In this document: positions 37,054 to 49,038 of the stretch, in pieces
How the letters are laid out: the number at the start of each line of letters is the position of its first letter
Position numbering within the stretch: position 1 is the first letter of the stretch
Assembly (NCBI RefSeq): GCF_000208745.1
Contig: NC_030858.1
Location: forward strand, 36,919,283-36,983,282
Direction of reading: 5' to 3'
Origin: Theobroma cacao
Lineage: Eukaryota; Streptophyta; Magnoliopsida; Malvales; Malvaceae
Length of the DNA: 64,000 bases
Made by a program: the position numbers and the translations under genes
Notes under the pieces: generated by a model
Seen by the model: only the letters and a program-made list of their open reading frames with translations
Database searches by the model: none
Told to the model about the DNA's origin: nothing

Positions 37054-39314
37054 ATGGGTGCTTCATTTCGTCCATCAACAGCACTTTTGGGGGCATTTCT
37101 GTCGTCATTTATGATCTTCTGTCTCTATCCCAAGCCTGTACTTGGGATCACCCGGCACTACAAGTTTAATGTATGCGTCACTATGACGGTGCTCATAAAT
37201 TCAGTCTAATATTACAGCAATTATGAAATTTATTGTCCTCTGACTTTATATTTTCTCTGATATACATTAACTCTGTTCGAATATGAGTTGTAGATCAAGT
37301 TGCAAAATGTTACCCGTCTGTGCCACATCAAGAGCATTGTGTCAGTAAATGGAAGATTTCCGGGACCTCGCATTGTAGCAAGGGAGGGTGATCAGCTTCT
37401 GATAAAAGTGGTCAACCACGTGCCAAACAATATCTCCATTCATTGGTATGAATCACTAGTAGATATATCCACGGCTCAGAATTAAAAGCCATCATCTGAA
37501 TTACCTGTTTTTGGTTTCTTCGATGTTATAGGCATGGCATTCGACAGCTTCGATCCGGATGGGCTGATGGACCAGCATATGTGACTCAGTGCCCCATACA
37601 AACTGGCCAGAGCTATGTGTACAACTACACCATTTCAGGCCAAAGGGGCACTCTCTTTTGGCATGCTCATATATCATGGTTGAGAGCAACTGTCTATGGT
37701 CCACTGATCATTCTTCCTAAGCTTGGGGTGCCGTACCCATTTGCCAAGCCCTACAAGGAAGTTGCCGTCATCTTTGGTAAATAATTATGAATCAGCCGAC
37801 TGAGAAATCTACATTTTTTTCTAAAGTTCCGCATTACGTCTCCTTTTGCAAACGTAAGGCATTATAAAACTAATTTGCAGGAGAGTGGTTTAATGCCGAC
37901 CCTGAGGCAATTATTAACCAGGCCCTCCAGACAGGTGGAGGCCCAAATGTCTCTGATGCTTACACCATAAATGGACTTCCAGGACCATTATACAACTGCT
38001 CTGCCAAAGGTATTGAAATGTTTTAATGTGATGTCGTCACCATGGATTACATACATATATTCTAAAGATATTTAATTCAATGCTGAACTACTGGATTTTG
38101 ATAGATACATTCAAGCTGAAGGTGAAGCTTGGCAAGACATACCTTCTCCGAGTAATTAATGCTGCTCTCAACGATGAGCTCTTCTTCAGCATAGCTAACC
38201 ATACTCTTACGGTTGTTGAAGCTGATGCTGTTTATGTTAAACCTTTTAATACTGAAACAATTCTCATCGCCCCTGGCCAGACCACAAATGTGCTTCTTAA
38301 GACCAAACCCAGATATCCAAATGCCACATATTTCATGACTGCTAGACCATATGTGACAGGGCAAGCCACCTTTGATAACTCAACTGTTGCTGGCATTTTA
38401 GAATACGAATTACCGCCCAATGGCTTTCATTCCAGCATCTCCATCAAGGAACTCTCTTTGTTTAAATCAATTCTACCTGCTCTGAATGACACTTCCTTCG
38501 CTACAAACTTCGCGAGTAAACTCCGTAGCTTAGCTAGTGCACGGTTCCCTGCCAATGTACCCCAAAAGGTTGACAAGCAGTTTTTCTTCACAATCGGTCT
38601 GGGAACTAGCCCATGTCAGCACAACCAAACCTGCCAGGGACCTAATGGAACCATGTTTGCAGCTTCAGTGAATAATGTTTCGTTTGCAATGCCAACCACA
38701 GCATTACTCCAGGCTCATTTCTTTGGTCAATCAAACGGTGTTTATACCACGGATTTTCCAAGTGATCCAACAATTCCATTTAACTATACAGGAACTCCAA
38801 CTAATAACACTATGGTGACCAACGGGACAAAGCTAGTAGTGCTTCCTTTTAACACTAGCGTAGAACTAATCATGCAAGACACAAGCATACTTGGAGCTGA
38901 GAGCCACCCTCTTCACTTGCATGGCTTCAATTTCTTTGTTGTTGGCCAAGGTTTTGGGAATTTTGATCCCAATAAGGACCCCAAAAACTTCAACCTCGTT
39001 GACCCTATTGAAAGGAACACTGTTGGTGTACCATCAGGAGGTTGGGTGGCAATTCGTTTTCTAGCAGACAATCCAGGTACATAAGGATGCATTAAACAAA
39101 AAGAAATTTTAATTTTATAATCCTGCATATTGCTTGCTTGCTTCGAGTTGATGACCGTGACCAAAACAACCACATGATTTCAGGAGTATGGTTCATGCAT
39201 TGCCACCTGGAGGTGCACACAAGCTGGGGTTTGAAGATGGCTTGGATTGTGTTAGATGGAAAGCTTCCAAATCAAAAGCTGCTGCCTCCACCAGCAGATC
39301 TTCCCAAGTGTTGA
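37054..39314 (+). CDS. LAC17: Laccase, LAC17 type (lignin polymerisation)
   Basis: Secreted blue multicopper oxidase that oxidises monolignols to radicals in the cell wall. Six exons join in frame: 37054-37170, 37294-37445, 37532-37776, 37881-38009, 38105-39076 and 39184-39314, giving 581 residues. A signal peptide ends near PKPVLG, before ITRHYKF. Copper-ligand motifs are complete: HWHGIRQ (exons 2-3), FWHAHISW (exon 3), [11 protein letters not shown] (exon 5) and [12 protein letters not shown] (exon 6). Many N-glycosylation sequons are present (NVT, NIS, NYT, NVS, NCS, NHT, NST). Strong resemblance to Arabidopsis LAC17, including [20 protein letters not shown] and the PPPADLPKC terminus. 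A degenerate miR397 site lies in exon 5. It is the intact member of a tandem pair; the other member begins about 4.5 kb downstream and is broken. Confidence 0.95.
38154..38174 (+). promoter_or_regulatory. Candidate miR397 target site in laccase exon 5
   Basis: The codons for INAALND cover the position where plant laccases are cut by miR397. Aligned by eye to the usual target, the 21-nt site has five differences, two of which would still pair as G.U. The central GCTGC and CTCAA blocks are kept. Regulation is inferred from family knowledge. Confidence 0.45.
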
Positions 39315-40488
39315 TAATTTGACTCTCTACCACTTTAGTTCACGTCACTCCAACCAGGGGAAATGTCCTGAAGATTTTTAACTCTTTATTATTATTTTTT
39401 GGGCCATTCTTTTCAGTAATTATTTCATTGATCCATGTGATGTTAAGAGATGAAAAGTTGAGGATTTTTTTTTGTTTGTTTTTGTAACATTGAGGTCTGA
39501 ACAGATATCAATGTAAGAACTCCCAATACTCTATGAGATAATGAAATTTCTGTTGCTCTTTGGTTTTAAAGCTTTACTTCTTCAATTTTTACCACCAGAA
39601 CGGGTCCAAACGGGACCACTTGCATGAGATACTTGGACTTTCTGTGCTTAATTTTGACACCTAGTTTGGGTAGCTGTTGGCCCATGCCCCTGGTTAGCTT
39701 TTTGTGGCGCAGTTCCAAACCCAAATTGGGCTTAAATAAATAATATTATTTTTCCATAAAACGATAATAGTTATCGTTTGTTAGCCGTGGAAACATATTT
39801 TTTGTTTTTGCAATTAATAATATTTACAATTAATAGAGATATATTTTTTGTTTTTGCCTTGTGCTGCTTCACTTTGAATAGCCTGGCTTGAGTATTATAA
39901 GCTGCCATTAGCCCAACAATTAGTACCGAAGCTGATTTAAGGGTCTTGAAGGGTCTGTGAGTAAGTAAAAAAATTCTATCAATTTTCAATTTTTGATAGA
40001 CTATGGATTAGGAATAATTTAGAAATGATGTTTAGGTGTAATGAATTACAACTCTTTGTAATTCCTTCGGCAATTCATATTCATTTCATGAATTTTATTG
40101 TATAAGTCAACATCAATATGTAATTGTTAATAGATAAAGCAAACTTCTATTAGGTTAAATGCACAAATCGTTACAATGTATCTATACTCTCAATCTGATT
40201 GACTTGCAGGACATACATCTACGGTACTATATTCTGATACTTCATTTGGAGTAATCTTAGTTGAGTACTGTGAGTTACCATTAAACCCATAGAGAATTTC
40301 AAACAAATGTAAAACTTAATTCTAAGTATTGCCAATATCTATGGTTCTAATTGCAAATATTTTCATAAAAATTTTCAATCCATTAGCATTAAATCTAAAT
40401 TCCCAAGAGCATACAACCTTGATTAAACATGTCCAATATAAATAACGAAAGAGGCAGTGACAAAGACAGAGAGCCAGGAGAGTAGTTA
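39315..40488. other. LAC17 3' UTR and junction between the tandem laccase units
   Basis: The first ~420 bp (to about 39740) are the 3' UTR and flank, paralogous to 63597-63950. That part includes GAGATAATGAAATTTCTGTTG, which is nearly unchanged in both copies. The rest is AT-rich DNA without recognisable features and should contain the duplication junction. Confidence 0.55.
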
Positions 40489-41531
40489 TCCTGCATTCCA
40501 ATCAAGCTATTGTCATGTATTATCATTTTATAAGTAAGCTTTTTGTCTGTTGATTTCCTTGCTTGAGGCCAAGTTGCGTCAATTGAGGTCTCCCTTTCAT
40601 TCATCTATGACCTACAGCCAACTCTAACAATGATTCATCTGTAAAAAATAAAATGGGAAACAAACTGCTCCTTCAGCCAACTCTAAAAATGACTGCTTGA
40701 TGGAAATTCTGTGAACTGCTTCATCATGAAGCATAATAGTCAATGATTTGACAGTTAACTTCAAGGAATTACAGATCAGTTTGGCCTAATAAAGCATGAG
40801 CTAACTAGAATTAAGCATAGAGTCACTCTTCCAGACTTTGACCCTTTTCCACGCGACCTTGGTTCAAGCATTACTCACGTTTCCAAGACTCAAAGAGTGA
40901 AGGATACACTTGAGATTTACCAGGAAAGAGTTTCTCACCATCATATAAAAACTGCTATATATCAGAAGTTAGCTTTTGATCTGTGAAAAGTTGGTTTTGA
41001 TTAGCAATTTTCACCAATGGTGGGGTTGCTCCATGATGTTTTCGCTACTGCCATGAATGAAAATCAATAATGAAACGCAGCCGCAAAGATGTCAATATCC
41101 TAGTGCCAAATATAATAACAGTAATTTCTTCTTCAGTTGGCACCAGCATTGATTCGGTTTTGCCAAAAGCAAGTTAGGAAAGCATGGAAGAAGCGCAAAG
41201 TCACGTCTACCATGGGAACCATATGAAATAACATATCTAAATATTGGATTATCTATTTATGCACAATGCCAAGTTTTGACTTGAAGAGAAGAGAAAGTAG
41301 ACCAAAGAAATTGATTATCTTTGACAGCACTCTAACGTTGTTCTAACAACTAGCCATATCAAAGTAGCTATCGAAACTGTATTCAAATTGTTTTCTCATC
41401 TTTAAACCAAACTCCAATCTCGTACTCCTATATATACATTCTCAACTCTGATGAATATACGTATTCGAGCAGTAGTTGCAGCTTCGAATTCTCTCAGATT
41501 TCTCTAAAGAAAAAAAAAAAGAGATAATAGG
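40489..41531 (+). repeat. Duplicated laccase promoter (second tandem unit)
   Basis: Paralogous to 36041-37053. Matching landmarks in order: CTGCATTC-AATCAAGCTAT; CAATTGAGGT followed by TTCATC-ATGACCT; AGAAGTT-GCTTTTGAT; ATCTTTGACAGCACTCTAA; TTGTTCTAACAACT; TCAAAGTAGCTAT; ACCAAAC; and the TATATATA box. The second unit is in the same orientation as the first. Confidence 0.85.
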
Positions 41532-41790
41532 ATAGCTGCTTCTCATAAATCAACAGCATTTGTGGGTGTCTTTCTCTTCACATTTGTCACTTTGTGTCTC
41601 ATTCCAGAGCCTGCAGTTGGGATCACCAGGCACTACAAGTTCGATGCATGTGTCATTCACCAACATGCCATTGTTGCCTAAATCATTGAACAGCCAAAAA
41701 GAGAAAAGGGAAATGCTTCTTTCGTTTTTTTTCACAAGAACCATGTAATTAATCTGTTAAAAATATTTTGTAGATAAAGTTGCAAAATAT
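41532..41790 (+). pseudogene. Laccase pseudogene: exon 1 and start of exon 2
   Basis: 41532-41645 is a copy of LAC17 exon 1. It is open in frame and still encodes a signal-peptide-like stretch ending [14 protein letters not shown]. The start codon is ATA (41532-41534) instead of ATG, and the exon-1 donor is GC instead of GT (41646-41647). At 41774-41790, after TTTTGTAG, the first 17 bases of exon 2 are recognisable (ATAAAGTTGCAAAATAT). A short duplicate TTGTAGATAAAGTT follows, and homology then stops just before the CACTA terminus at 41828. The rest of the gene is missing or displaced to 59.9 and 63.6 kb. Confidence 0.85.
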
Positions 41791-41827
41791 CTTGTAGATA
41801 AAGTTTTGACTTGAACTAGAGGAATGG

Positions 41828-42110
41828 CACTACACAAAACTTGACTTTTTTTGATGAAAAAATTTTCGTTAGAAAATCAGTCGGAAATAGTTTTGGTGAA
41901 AAAAAATTAATTCCACCAAATGTTTCAACGGAATTTTTTACGAATTTCTAATAGAAATTTTCAACGGAATAATTTCTTTTGAAAATCCATCGGAAATTGT
42001 TTTGGGAAAAAAAATTAATTCTACCAAAATTTCTAATGGAACTTTCGACTGAAATCCGTCCGAAAGTTTTGGGACCCTAACTTTTCAACGGAATATTCTG
42101 TGATAATTCC
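41828..42110 (+). mobile_element. CACTA (En/Spm) transposon left terminus
   Basis: Starts CACTACACAAAACTTGAC, a typical CACTA terminal repeat. Subterminal direct repeats follow about 115 bp apart: TCGGAAATAGTTTTGG at about 41880 and TCGGAAATTGTTTTGG at about 41990, each followed by AAAAAAAATTAATTC. The expected 3-bp target duplication would be TGG (41825-41827), but I could not find the matching right end. The broken transposase exon at 53526 is in the same orientation and probably belongs to this element. Confidence 0.7.
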
Positions 42111-42534
42111 GTTGGTATTATTATTTTGTTAAAATTTTAATTCTAAATATATTAATAATTATTTTAAAATTTATTAATGCTTTACATTAAGAAAATTAAA
42201 TATATACATAGTGAGTTTGGTGGCTTTAAATATTTATATATGTTTTCCTTTGGTTATTATTTTTTGTATATTTTGAAAACTTATAATAGAACCACAAATA
42301 TTATATAACAGTTCCAAATTCAGTAATGTTTTTTATAAAATGTTTATAAAAATAACATAATAAATATTTTAATTTTATAAAAAGATATTATAAAATCTAA
42401 TATATAATTAAATAAAAAATAATAATACTTTAGGGTCTAATACTATAGCTAATATAAATTAAGAAGACTATTACATATATAGTAAACTTATTAATATATA
42501 ATATGTTTAAAATATATTAGTTTATTATATGTAT
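42111..42534. other. AT-rich sequence inside the CACTA insertion
   Basis: Extremely AT-rich, without coding potential, ending at an unknown base (N) at 42535. It is presumed interior of the CACTA element; no better assignment is possible. Confidence 0.3.
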
Positions 42535-42535
42535 N
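42535..42535. other. Single unknown base (N), possible contig join
   Basis: An isolated N sits immediately before the first of seven apparently identical tandem repeat units. This position suggests an assembly seam. Confidence 0.6.
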
Positions 42536-44124
42536 TAATTTTAATTTTATGTTATTCCTTTTGATTTGGTTATTATTTATTAGTTTTTATATTTTTTTGT
42601 AGGATTAAAAGTAATTGGGCTTAATTTTGGAAAGTAAGGTGTTGAAAGACCTAGAATCTGCTTGCATATGCTTCAGTATTTTGGCCATATCTCGAGTTAC
42701 AAAACTCCAAATAATGCGATTCTTACACCATGGGAAAGATAAGAGACACAGCTACAACTTTGTAATTTTAATTTTATGTTATTCCTTTTGATTTGGTTAT
42801 TATTTATTAGTTTTTATATTTTTTTGTAGGATTAAAAGTAATTGGGCTTAATTTTGGAAAGTAAGGTGTTGAAAGACCTAGAATCTGCTTGCATATGCTT
42901 CAGTATTTTGGCCATATCTCGAGTTACAAAACTCCAAATAATGCGATTCTTACACCATGGGAAAGATAAGAGACACAGCTACAACTTTGTAATTTTAATT
43001 TTATGTTATTCCTTTTGATTTGGTTATTATTTATTAGTTTTTATATTTTTTTGTAGGATTAAAAGTAATTGGGCTTAATTTTGGAAAGTAAGGTGTTGAA
43101 AGACCTAGAATCTGCTTGCATATGCTTCAGTATTTTGGCCATATCTCGAGTTACAAAACTCCAAATAATGCGATTCTTACACCATGGGAAAGATAAGAGA
43201 CACAGCTACAACTTTGTAATTTTAATTTTATGTTATTCCTTTTGATTTGGTTATTATTTATTAGTTTTTATATTTTTTTGTAGGATTAAAAGTAATTGGG
43301 CTTAATTTTGGAAAGTAAGGTGTTGAAAGACCTAGAATCTGCTTGCATATGCTTCAGTATTTTGGCCATATCTCGAGTTACAAAACTCCAAATAATGCGA
43401 TTCTTACACCATGGGAAAGATAAGAGACACAGCTACAACTTTGTAATTTTAATTTTATGTTATTCCTTTTGATTTGGTTATTATTTATTAGTTTTTATAT
43501 TTTTTTGTAGGATTAAAAGTAATTGGGCTTAATTTTGGAAAGTAAGGTGTTGAAAGACCTAGAATCTGCTTGCATATGCTTCAGTATTTTGGCCATATCT
43601 CGAGTTACAAAACTCCAAATAATGCGATTCTTACACCATGGGAAAGATAAGAGACACAGCTACAACTTTGTAATTTTAATTTTATGTTATTCCTTTTGAT
43701 TTGGTTATTATTTATTAGTTTTTATATTTTTTTGTAGGATTAAAAGTAATTGGGCTTAATTTTGGAAAGTAAGGTGTTGAAAGACCTAGAATCTGCTTGC
43801 ATATGCTTCAGTATTTTGGCCATATCTCGAGTTACAAAACTCCAAATAATGCGATTCTTACACCATGGGAAAGATAAGAGACACAGCTACAACTTTGTAA
43901 TTTTAATTTTATGTTATTCCTTTTGATTTGGTTATTATTTATTAGTTTTTATATTTTTTTGTAGGATTAAAAGTAATTGGGCTTAATTTTGGAAAGTAAG
44001 GTGTTGAAAGACCTAGAATCTGCTTGCATATGCTTCAGTATTTTGGCCATATCTCGAGTTACAAAACTCCAAATAATGCGATTCTTACACCATGGGAAAG
44101 ATAAGAGACACAGCTACAACTTTT
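42536..44124 (+). repeat. Seven tandem copies of a 227-bp unit
   Basis: Unit starts fall at 42536, 42763, 42990, 43217, 43444, 43671 and 43898, an exact 227-bp period. Reading all copies, I see no difference between them. Each unit starts TAATTTTAATTTTATG and ends GCTACAACTTTG (the last ends in TTTT). The unit corresponds to one single region of the opposite-strand LTR copy at about 52229-52440, so it is part of an LTR that was locally multiplied here, either in the genome or in the assembly. Confidence 0.95.
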
Positions 44125-45213
44125 ATGGAGATCATTTTGCCCAGTTCTGCTTCGAAGATAGAGAAAATTGTATAAAAAAAATTGGACGTACTGTGTCAGG
44201 GATGAAAATTTGTAAAGGTGGACAATTGATTTTTGGGCCTTTCATTACACTTTGAAGCCCAATTAAACCCCACGTCAGCTTAAGGAACTTTAGGTTAAGC
44301 TTATTAGTATAAATAGAATATGTTTAATAATATTAGGAGCACAGAACTTTTGAAAAATTTAAAAAGTTAAAAGTTGAGGCTGAAACTTGGAGTTCAAGAC
44401 GGCAATTATTGTTTTGTTTTCTTTTGTGACTTTTATTTTTCTTGTTACTTTCAATGGTTGAATTTATTATAATGTTATTTGTTTTTGCAATCATGAGTGG
44501 CTAATTTTTTTTTCTAGGATTGCAATTGAACTCATATGTAATTTAGATTTTTAATCTCTTTCTTATCTTTAATGGGATTTGAATTGTTTATTCCAATTGT
44601 TTTTAATGCTTTTTAATTGCCTGATCACCAATTAAATTGATTTAGGAACCTAAACAAAGTTGGGAAAGGGAGTTTAGTGTAGACTAAAATTGGGATAGCA
44701 TATGATTATATCAATTGATTTGCGTATAGGATAGAGATATACCTGTAGGTCATATGTAGCCAAATTAGAGCTTGAACTTAATGAGTCTGTTTTAATTTCA
44801 ATTCATATAGGGATATAGTGTTTTGGTTAAAATAGATATTTTTATAAGATGAGTCGAGAGACCCTTATAAATAATTTAGGACTCAGGTTAGCAATTCAAC
44901 TCATTGAAATAAGTTAAGGAATAGAGGTAAGATTTAGATGAAGTGTGAGGGATATTGTAATCCTAGACTTGTTTGATTTGATTTTTACCCAATTATATTA
45001 TTGTTTTGATTTTTCTTTTTAGTATAAATTTTGGTTAATTAGTTTTAGTTAATTAATTTAGTTACTCTAATTGGATTGTTTGAATAAGATTAAATTGTTA
45101 TAATTTTAGTACTTAGTAAAATTTTAAATCAATTATCTGAGAGATCGATACTCTGCTTGCTAATATACTGTTTATTCGATATGTATACTTATGTAATGAA
45201 ATTTTAACTGACA
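42536..45213 (+). mobile_element. LTR-family B copy, forward, 5' end lost
   Basis: 44125-45213 aligns, inverted, with 50898-52200. Shared landmarks are AGGATTGCAATTGAACTCAT, TTTAGTGTAGACTAAAATTG, GGATAGAGATATACCT, ATACTCTGCTT and the end TTTTAACTGACA. The element ends ...CTGACA at 45213. Its expected TGATGAGTGCATC start is missing, replaced by the N and the tandem array. TATAAATAG near 44310 may be its TATA box. Without the start I cannot test for a target duplication. Confidence 0.7.
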
Positions 45214-45765
45214 CTTAATAATTTTATAATAAAGTTATTACCTTAGTTTTTATAACATATATATTATTTACAATTAGTTATTAATTATACAAAATTTGTA
45301 ATTATATATAACATTATAACATTATGCTTTACATTGATCATATATTCTTATTAGGTAATTCTAATACTACTTTGAGTATGTCATCCTTTGCGATTAATTT
45401 CATATTATAATTTTAATAATTGAAATCATGGGTATTTATAAATATATAACTATATATATAAGTTATACAATAATAATAATAATTGATGTACTAATATTGA
45501 TTAATATAATTTTTTAAGAAGAATGATAGTAAACTAATCAATTAATAATATACTTGAAGTATATTAATTAGTTTGTTATACGTACATATACAAATCATAA
45601 TCATAGTAATTTAAATTTAACTATATATATTTATAAACCTATATTAATATGAAATTACAGGTGATATATATTTTAAATGATATAACTTAATGTTAATATT
45701 AATATATGATAGTAAATATCTTCCGTATTAATATATTATAATTATTAAAGTTATATATAGTAATG
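45214..45765. other. AT-rich filler between insertions
   Basis: No coding potential. Wording near 45250-45310 (TTATAACATA, AATTAGTTATTA, ATATAACATT) is similar to 48685-48750 on the other side of the solo LTR, suggesting an internally repetitive AT-rich host element. Confidence 0.3.
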
Positions 45766-45770
45766 TTTAG

Positions 45771-48563
45771 TGTCACGACTTGGAACTCCCATCGGGCCCG
45801 TGACAACCGCCATGACGTCCCGATAGGCACTTATTACCCCGAATGTCGATCGGAACCCCGCAAGGCTTAGCATTAGCTTCCGCATCTCCCTGGTGAGCGA
45901 AGTTATTAAATCTCGCATTTCAAGAAATCATAAGTCGTTTTCAATTCAAAATAATAAAATACTATTTTCTGGCTCACAAAGGCATTTTTATCGTTTTTCT
46001 TCGAAAATACAGAAACCCGTCAAAAACATGGTGTAAAAGCTAAATATGTTCATACATACTTTAAATCAGATAACTAAAGTACAAAATTACTTTTACAATG
46101 ACACGTGAGTCCCCAACTAACCAAGAAGGTGTAAGGCTACGAACTCTTACTTTCTAGGACGCAACTCCGAGATTAATTCTCGTCTTAATCAACTATCAAC
46201 AAACTATCCTGAGCCTGAAAGAAATGGATAGAAAGAGGGGTGAGATTACATAATCCCAGTGAGTAAACAATTACCATCAAAAGCATCTAAAACCGAGTAG
46301 ATAGAGACAATATAAAAACGTTATATTTCAATAATGTTCATAACGCAAAATTCGTTTCAATCTATACCAAACAATTTCTTTTCATCAGAATTTCCCTGGC
46401 TTATGAGTTTCTTAAACTTGGCCCCTGCCAGAATCATTCTCGTGAGTACTTTCGTCAAGGTATCCTACTGAGACAGCCAAGGCTGTTAAAAAGTCACATA
46501 CCTATAAATATGTTTTTGCATCTGACACACAGTCGTTCCTTGGCATTGGCTGAGTCTCACTCTCACGTGGTGGTCCGAACATGAGGTGCACTCAAATCTT
46601 ATCTTAGGAGATACTTCATCCAAGATCTCCCCCCGGAGGTAAATATATAATTGGGTTATCGTGCCCCTCTCATAAGCAATCCATGGAAACCCCAACCACT
46701 GCAGTGACCGTTTAATATACCACCAGATCCATAAAATTTTCAATAGCATAATATGACGAATAAAATTTAATCTAGTCTACCGAAACCAATCCAAAACTGT
46801 TCATATATTTTATGCCAACCCTAAAAATTTGGCCATCATGCTACCATAGTGTCATAAGCCACAGTTTTCATAACATATAAAATCATAAATTCAACACAGT
46901 CTCCATATACTCAATTTTCTCAGAATAATATTTGATTTCAAAACCAATATAAATCTCATTTTTATTTAAAAATATTTTAATTGGAAAACATAATATTTTA
47001 TAATTTAACTCACCATTCAATAAAAAGCATCAAACAAGTATAATTACTCTAGATATTTAAGACGATAAATTGTCCACTCACAGTTCTAGGAGTCGATGTA
47101 CTCCATATCCCAATCTTCAAGTACAATGTCTGTACTTTTATAAGTGTAATTTACTCACTACCTATCCATAATATACAATACATAATTCGCCACATTAATG
47201 CTTGACCATTATAAAATCAATTCAGGCTCGGTGTATATGCATGATATGATATGCAACTTATCCGACTACCACTTAAATACGGTGCTGACCTAATTCGGCC
47301 TATTCCCGATTAATGACAATTGTGTCCGATTTGGCTCCAAATTACTCCATTTCATTTCTAATACCTCAATTCACCAAACATTATTCAAATAGCATCAATT
47401 TCAGCATCAAAACCTTCCCATTTCTTCATGAAAAAATTCGGCCATTACAGTGCACTAACAACGTGATTTTTTATACTTAATTTTCTCACCATTATTCATC
47501 ATTTTCTAAGCCATTTCTCTTGAAATAATAACAATCCATCACCCACACACATCAAGGAAGATTCAGCCAATGAAGGTTCATGGGGAAAATGGATTCTTTT
47601 ATTGTTGTTTTGCCTCTAAATATGCTAAACTAACTTTAATCACTAATATAACTTAAATCAAACAATTCCAACTTCATTCTCTCTCCATACCCATTTTGAC
47701 CAGCCATGAATTCATCATGAAAACATGTAATTTAACCATGAAAAATAAGGAAAAATGCTTAAGGAAAATAGATTTCAAGTTTAAATTGAAAAATCTTACC
47801 TTTTTCACTTATTTTCTTTGATTTTCCACACTTTTTCTCTTCAAATTCTTCACCTAGGGTTTGATCTTCCTTTCTTTCCCTCTCTTCCTTGCTTGGCCGA
47901 ATATTTGGAGAGATAATGGGCTGATTTATGCTGATTTTTAAGTTAAATAATAAAATATCCTAAGCTTGACACTTGTCATTTTTTTATTGGTCTATTTTTT
48001 TAAATATTTGACTTTTAATTCTTTAATTCTCCACCACACATTTCTCATGTTTATCCATTTCTATGATGAATAAAATCCCTCAGTCTTAACAAGTATCGGG
48101 GGTGAAAATTTACCGATTTGCCCTCAGGGTGGCAAAATTATCATTTCGCCTCTATACTCCAAATTATATCGGAATTAAAATTTTTCACTTCTAAACCTCA
48201 AATCATACTCCAATACTCAAATTATACTCCAATAAGTCAAATGGGGCCAAACAATCTTTTCTAAAAATTCCCATTTTGTCCCCACGTAGCAAATGACCAT
48301 TTTACCCCTAGATAGTAAAAATTTCAGTTTGACTCCAAATTGATCCTCGAACTCCGAATTACCATTTTGAGTCATCCCTGAACTGTGAAACTCTTAATTT
48401 CACATTCAAATTCCTATTTGAACTAGTTCGAGCCTTAATCGACTTAATGGTACCATTAGGGGCAATATCATCTTTTAACGATTCTTCGAACTTCTCAAAT
48501 ATGCAAACATTCTATTGAGCATGTAAATGACGTCGTAATTATTTTATAGAACAGGGTTTGACA
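45771..48563 (+). mobile_element. Solo LTR A1 (2793 bp) with TTTAG target duplication
   Basis: Begins TGTCACGACTTGGAACTCCC and ends TAGAACAGGGTTTGACA, so its ends are TGTCA/TGACA. It is flanked by TTTAG at 45766-45770 and TTTAG at 48564-48568. It aligns end to end with LTR A2 (54370-57151), but each has a different target duplication, so they are not the two ends of one element. No gag, pol or primer-binding interior is attached. The direction is arbitrary because no promoter was identified. Confidence 0.9.
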
Positions 48564-48568
48564 TTTAG

Positions 48569-49035
48569 TGTTAAATTGATAATATATATATTTAATTTAT
48601 ATATAAGCATTACTTAACTTATAATAAATTTCAAGTTAAATAATTACAGTTAATAATTAATTTTTATTAATTATCACTTTCATTTTATAACATATTAGTT
48701 ATAATTAGTTATTATTTATACAAACTATGTAATATATAACATTTTATTTTACATATAATTTGTGTTATTTCATATATACACAATAAAATAATACTGAGTT
48801 TGTTTAGAACTTAATAATATTAAATATATTATATTATACATTAATGTCTAATATATTATGATTATTTAAATATATTGTTTTTGTAATCTTTATAGTTTAT
48901 ATAGTAAAGTTTAAGATGAACATAATAAAAGTTTATTATTATTAATAAAATATAAAATGTTTAAATTTTGTTGTGTGTGATAAAAAATTAAGTATGCCTT
49001 TACCAACTCTACCACCCATTCAACATTTTCTAATG
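48569..49035. other. AT-rich filler between solo LTR A1 and the MITE
   Basis: AT-rich, without ORFs or recognisable ends. It appears to continue the sequence that precedes solo LTR A1. Confidence 0.3.
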
Positions 49036-49038
49036 TAA

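Noticed and set aside
43977..44255. 92-residue ORF at the end of the 227-bp array
   Set aside because: It starts at a non-ATG codon inside the tandem repeat, has no recognisable motif, and the region is LTR sequence.
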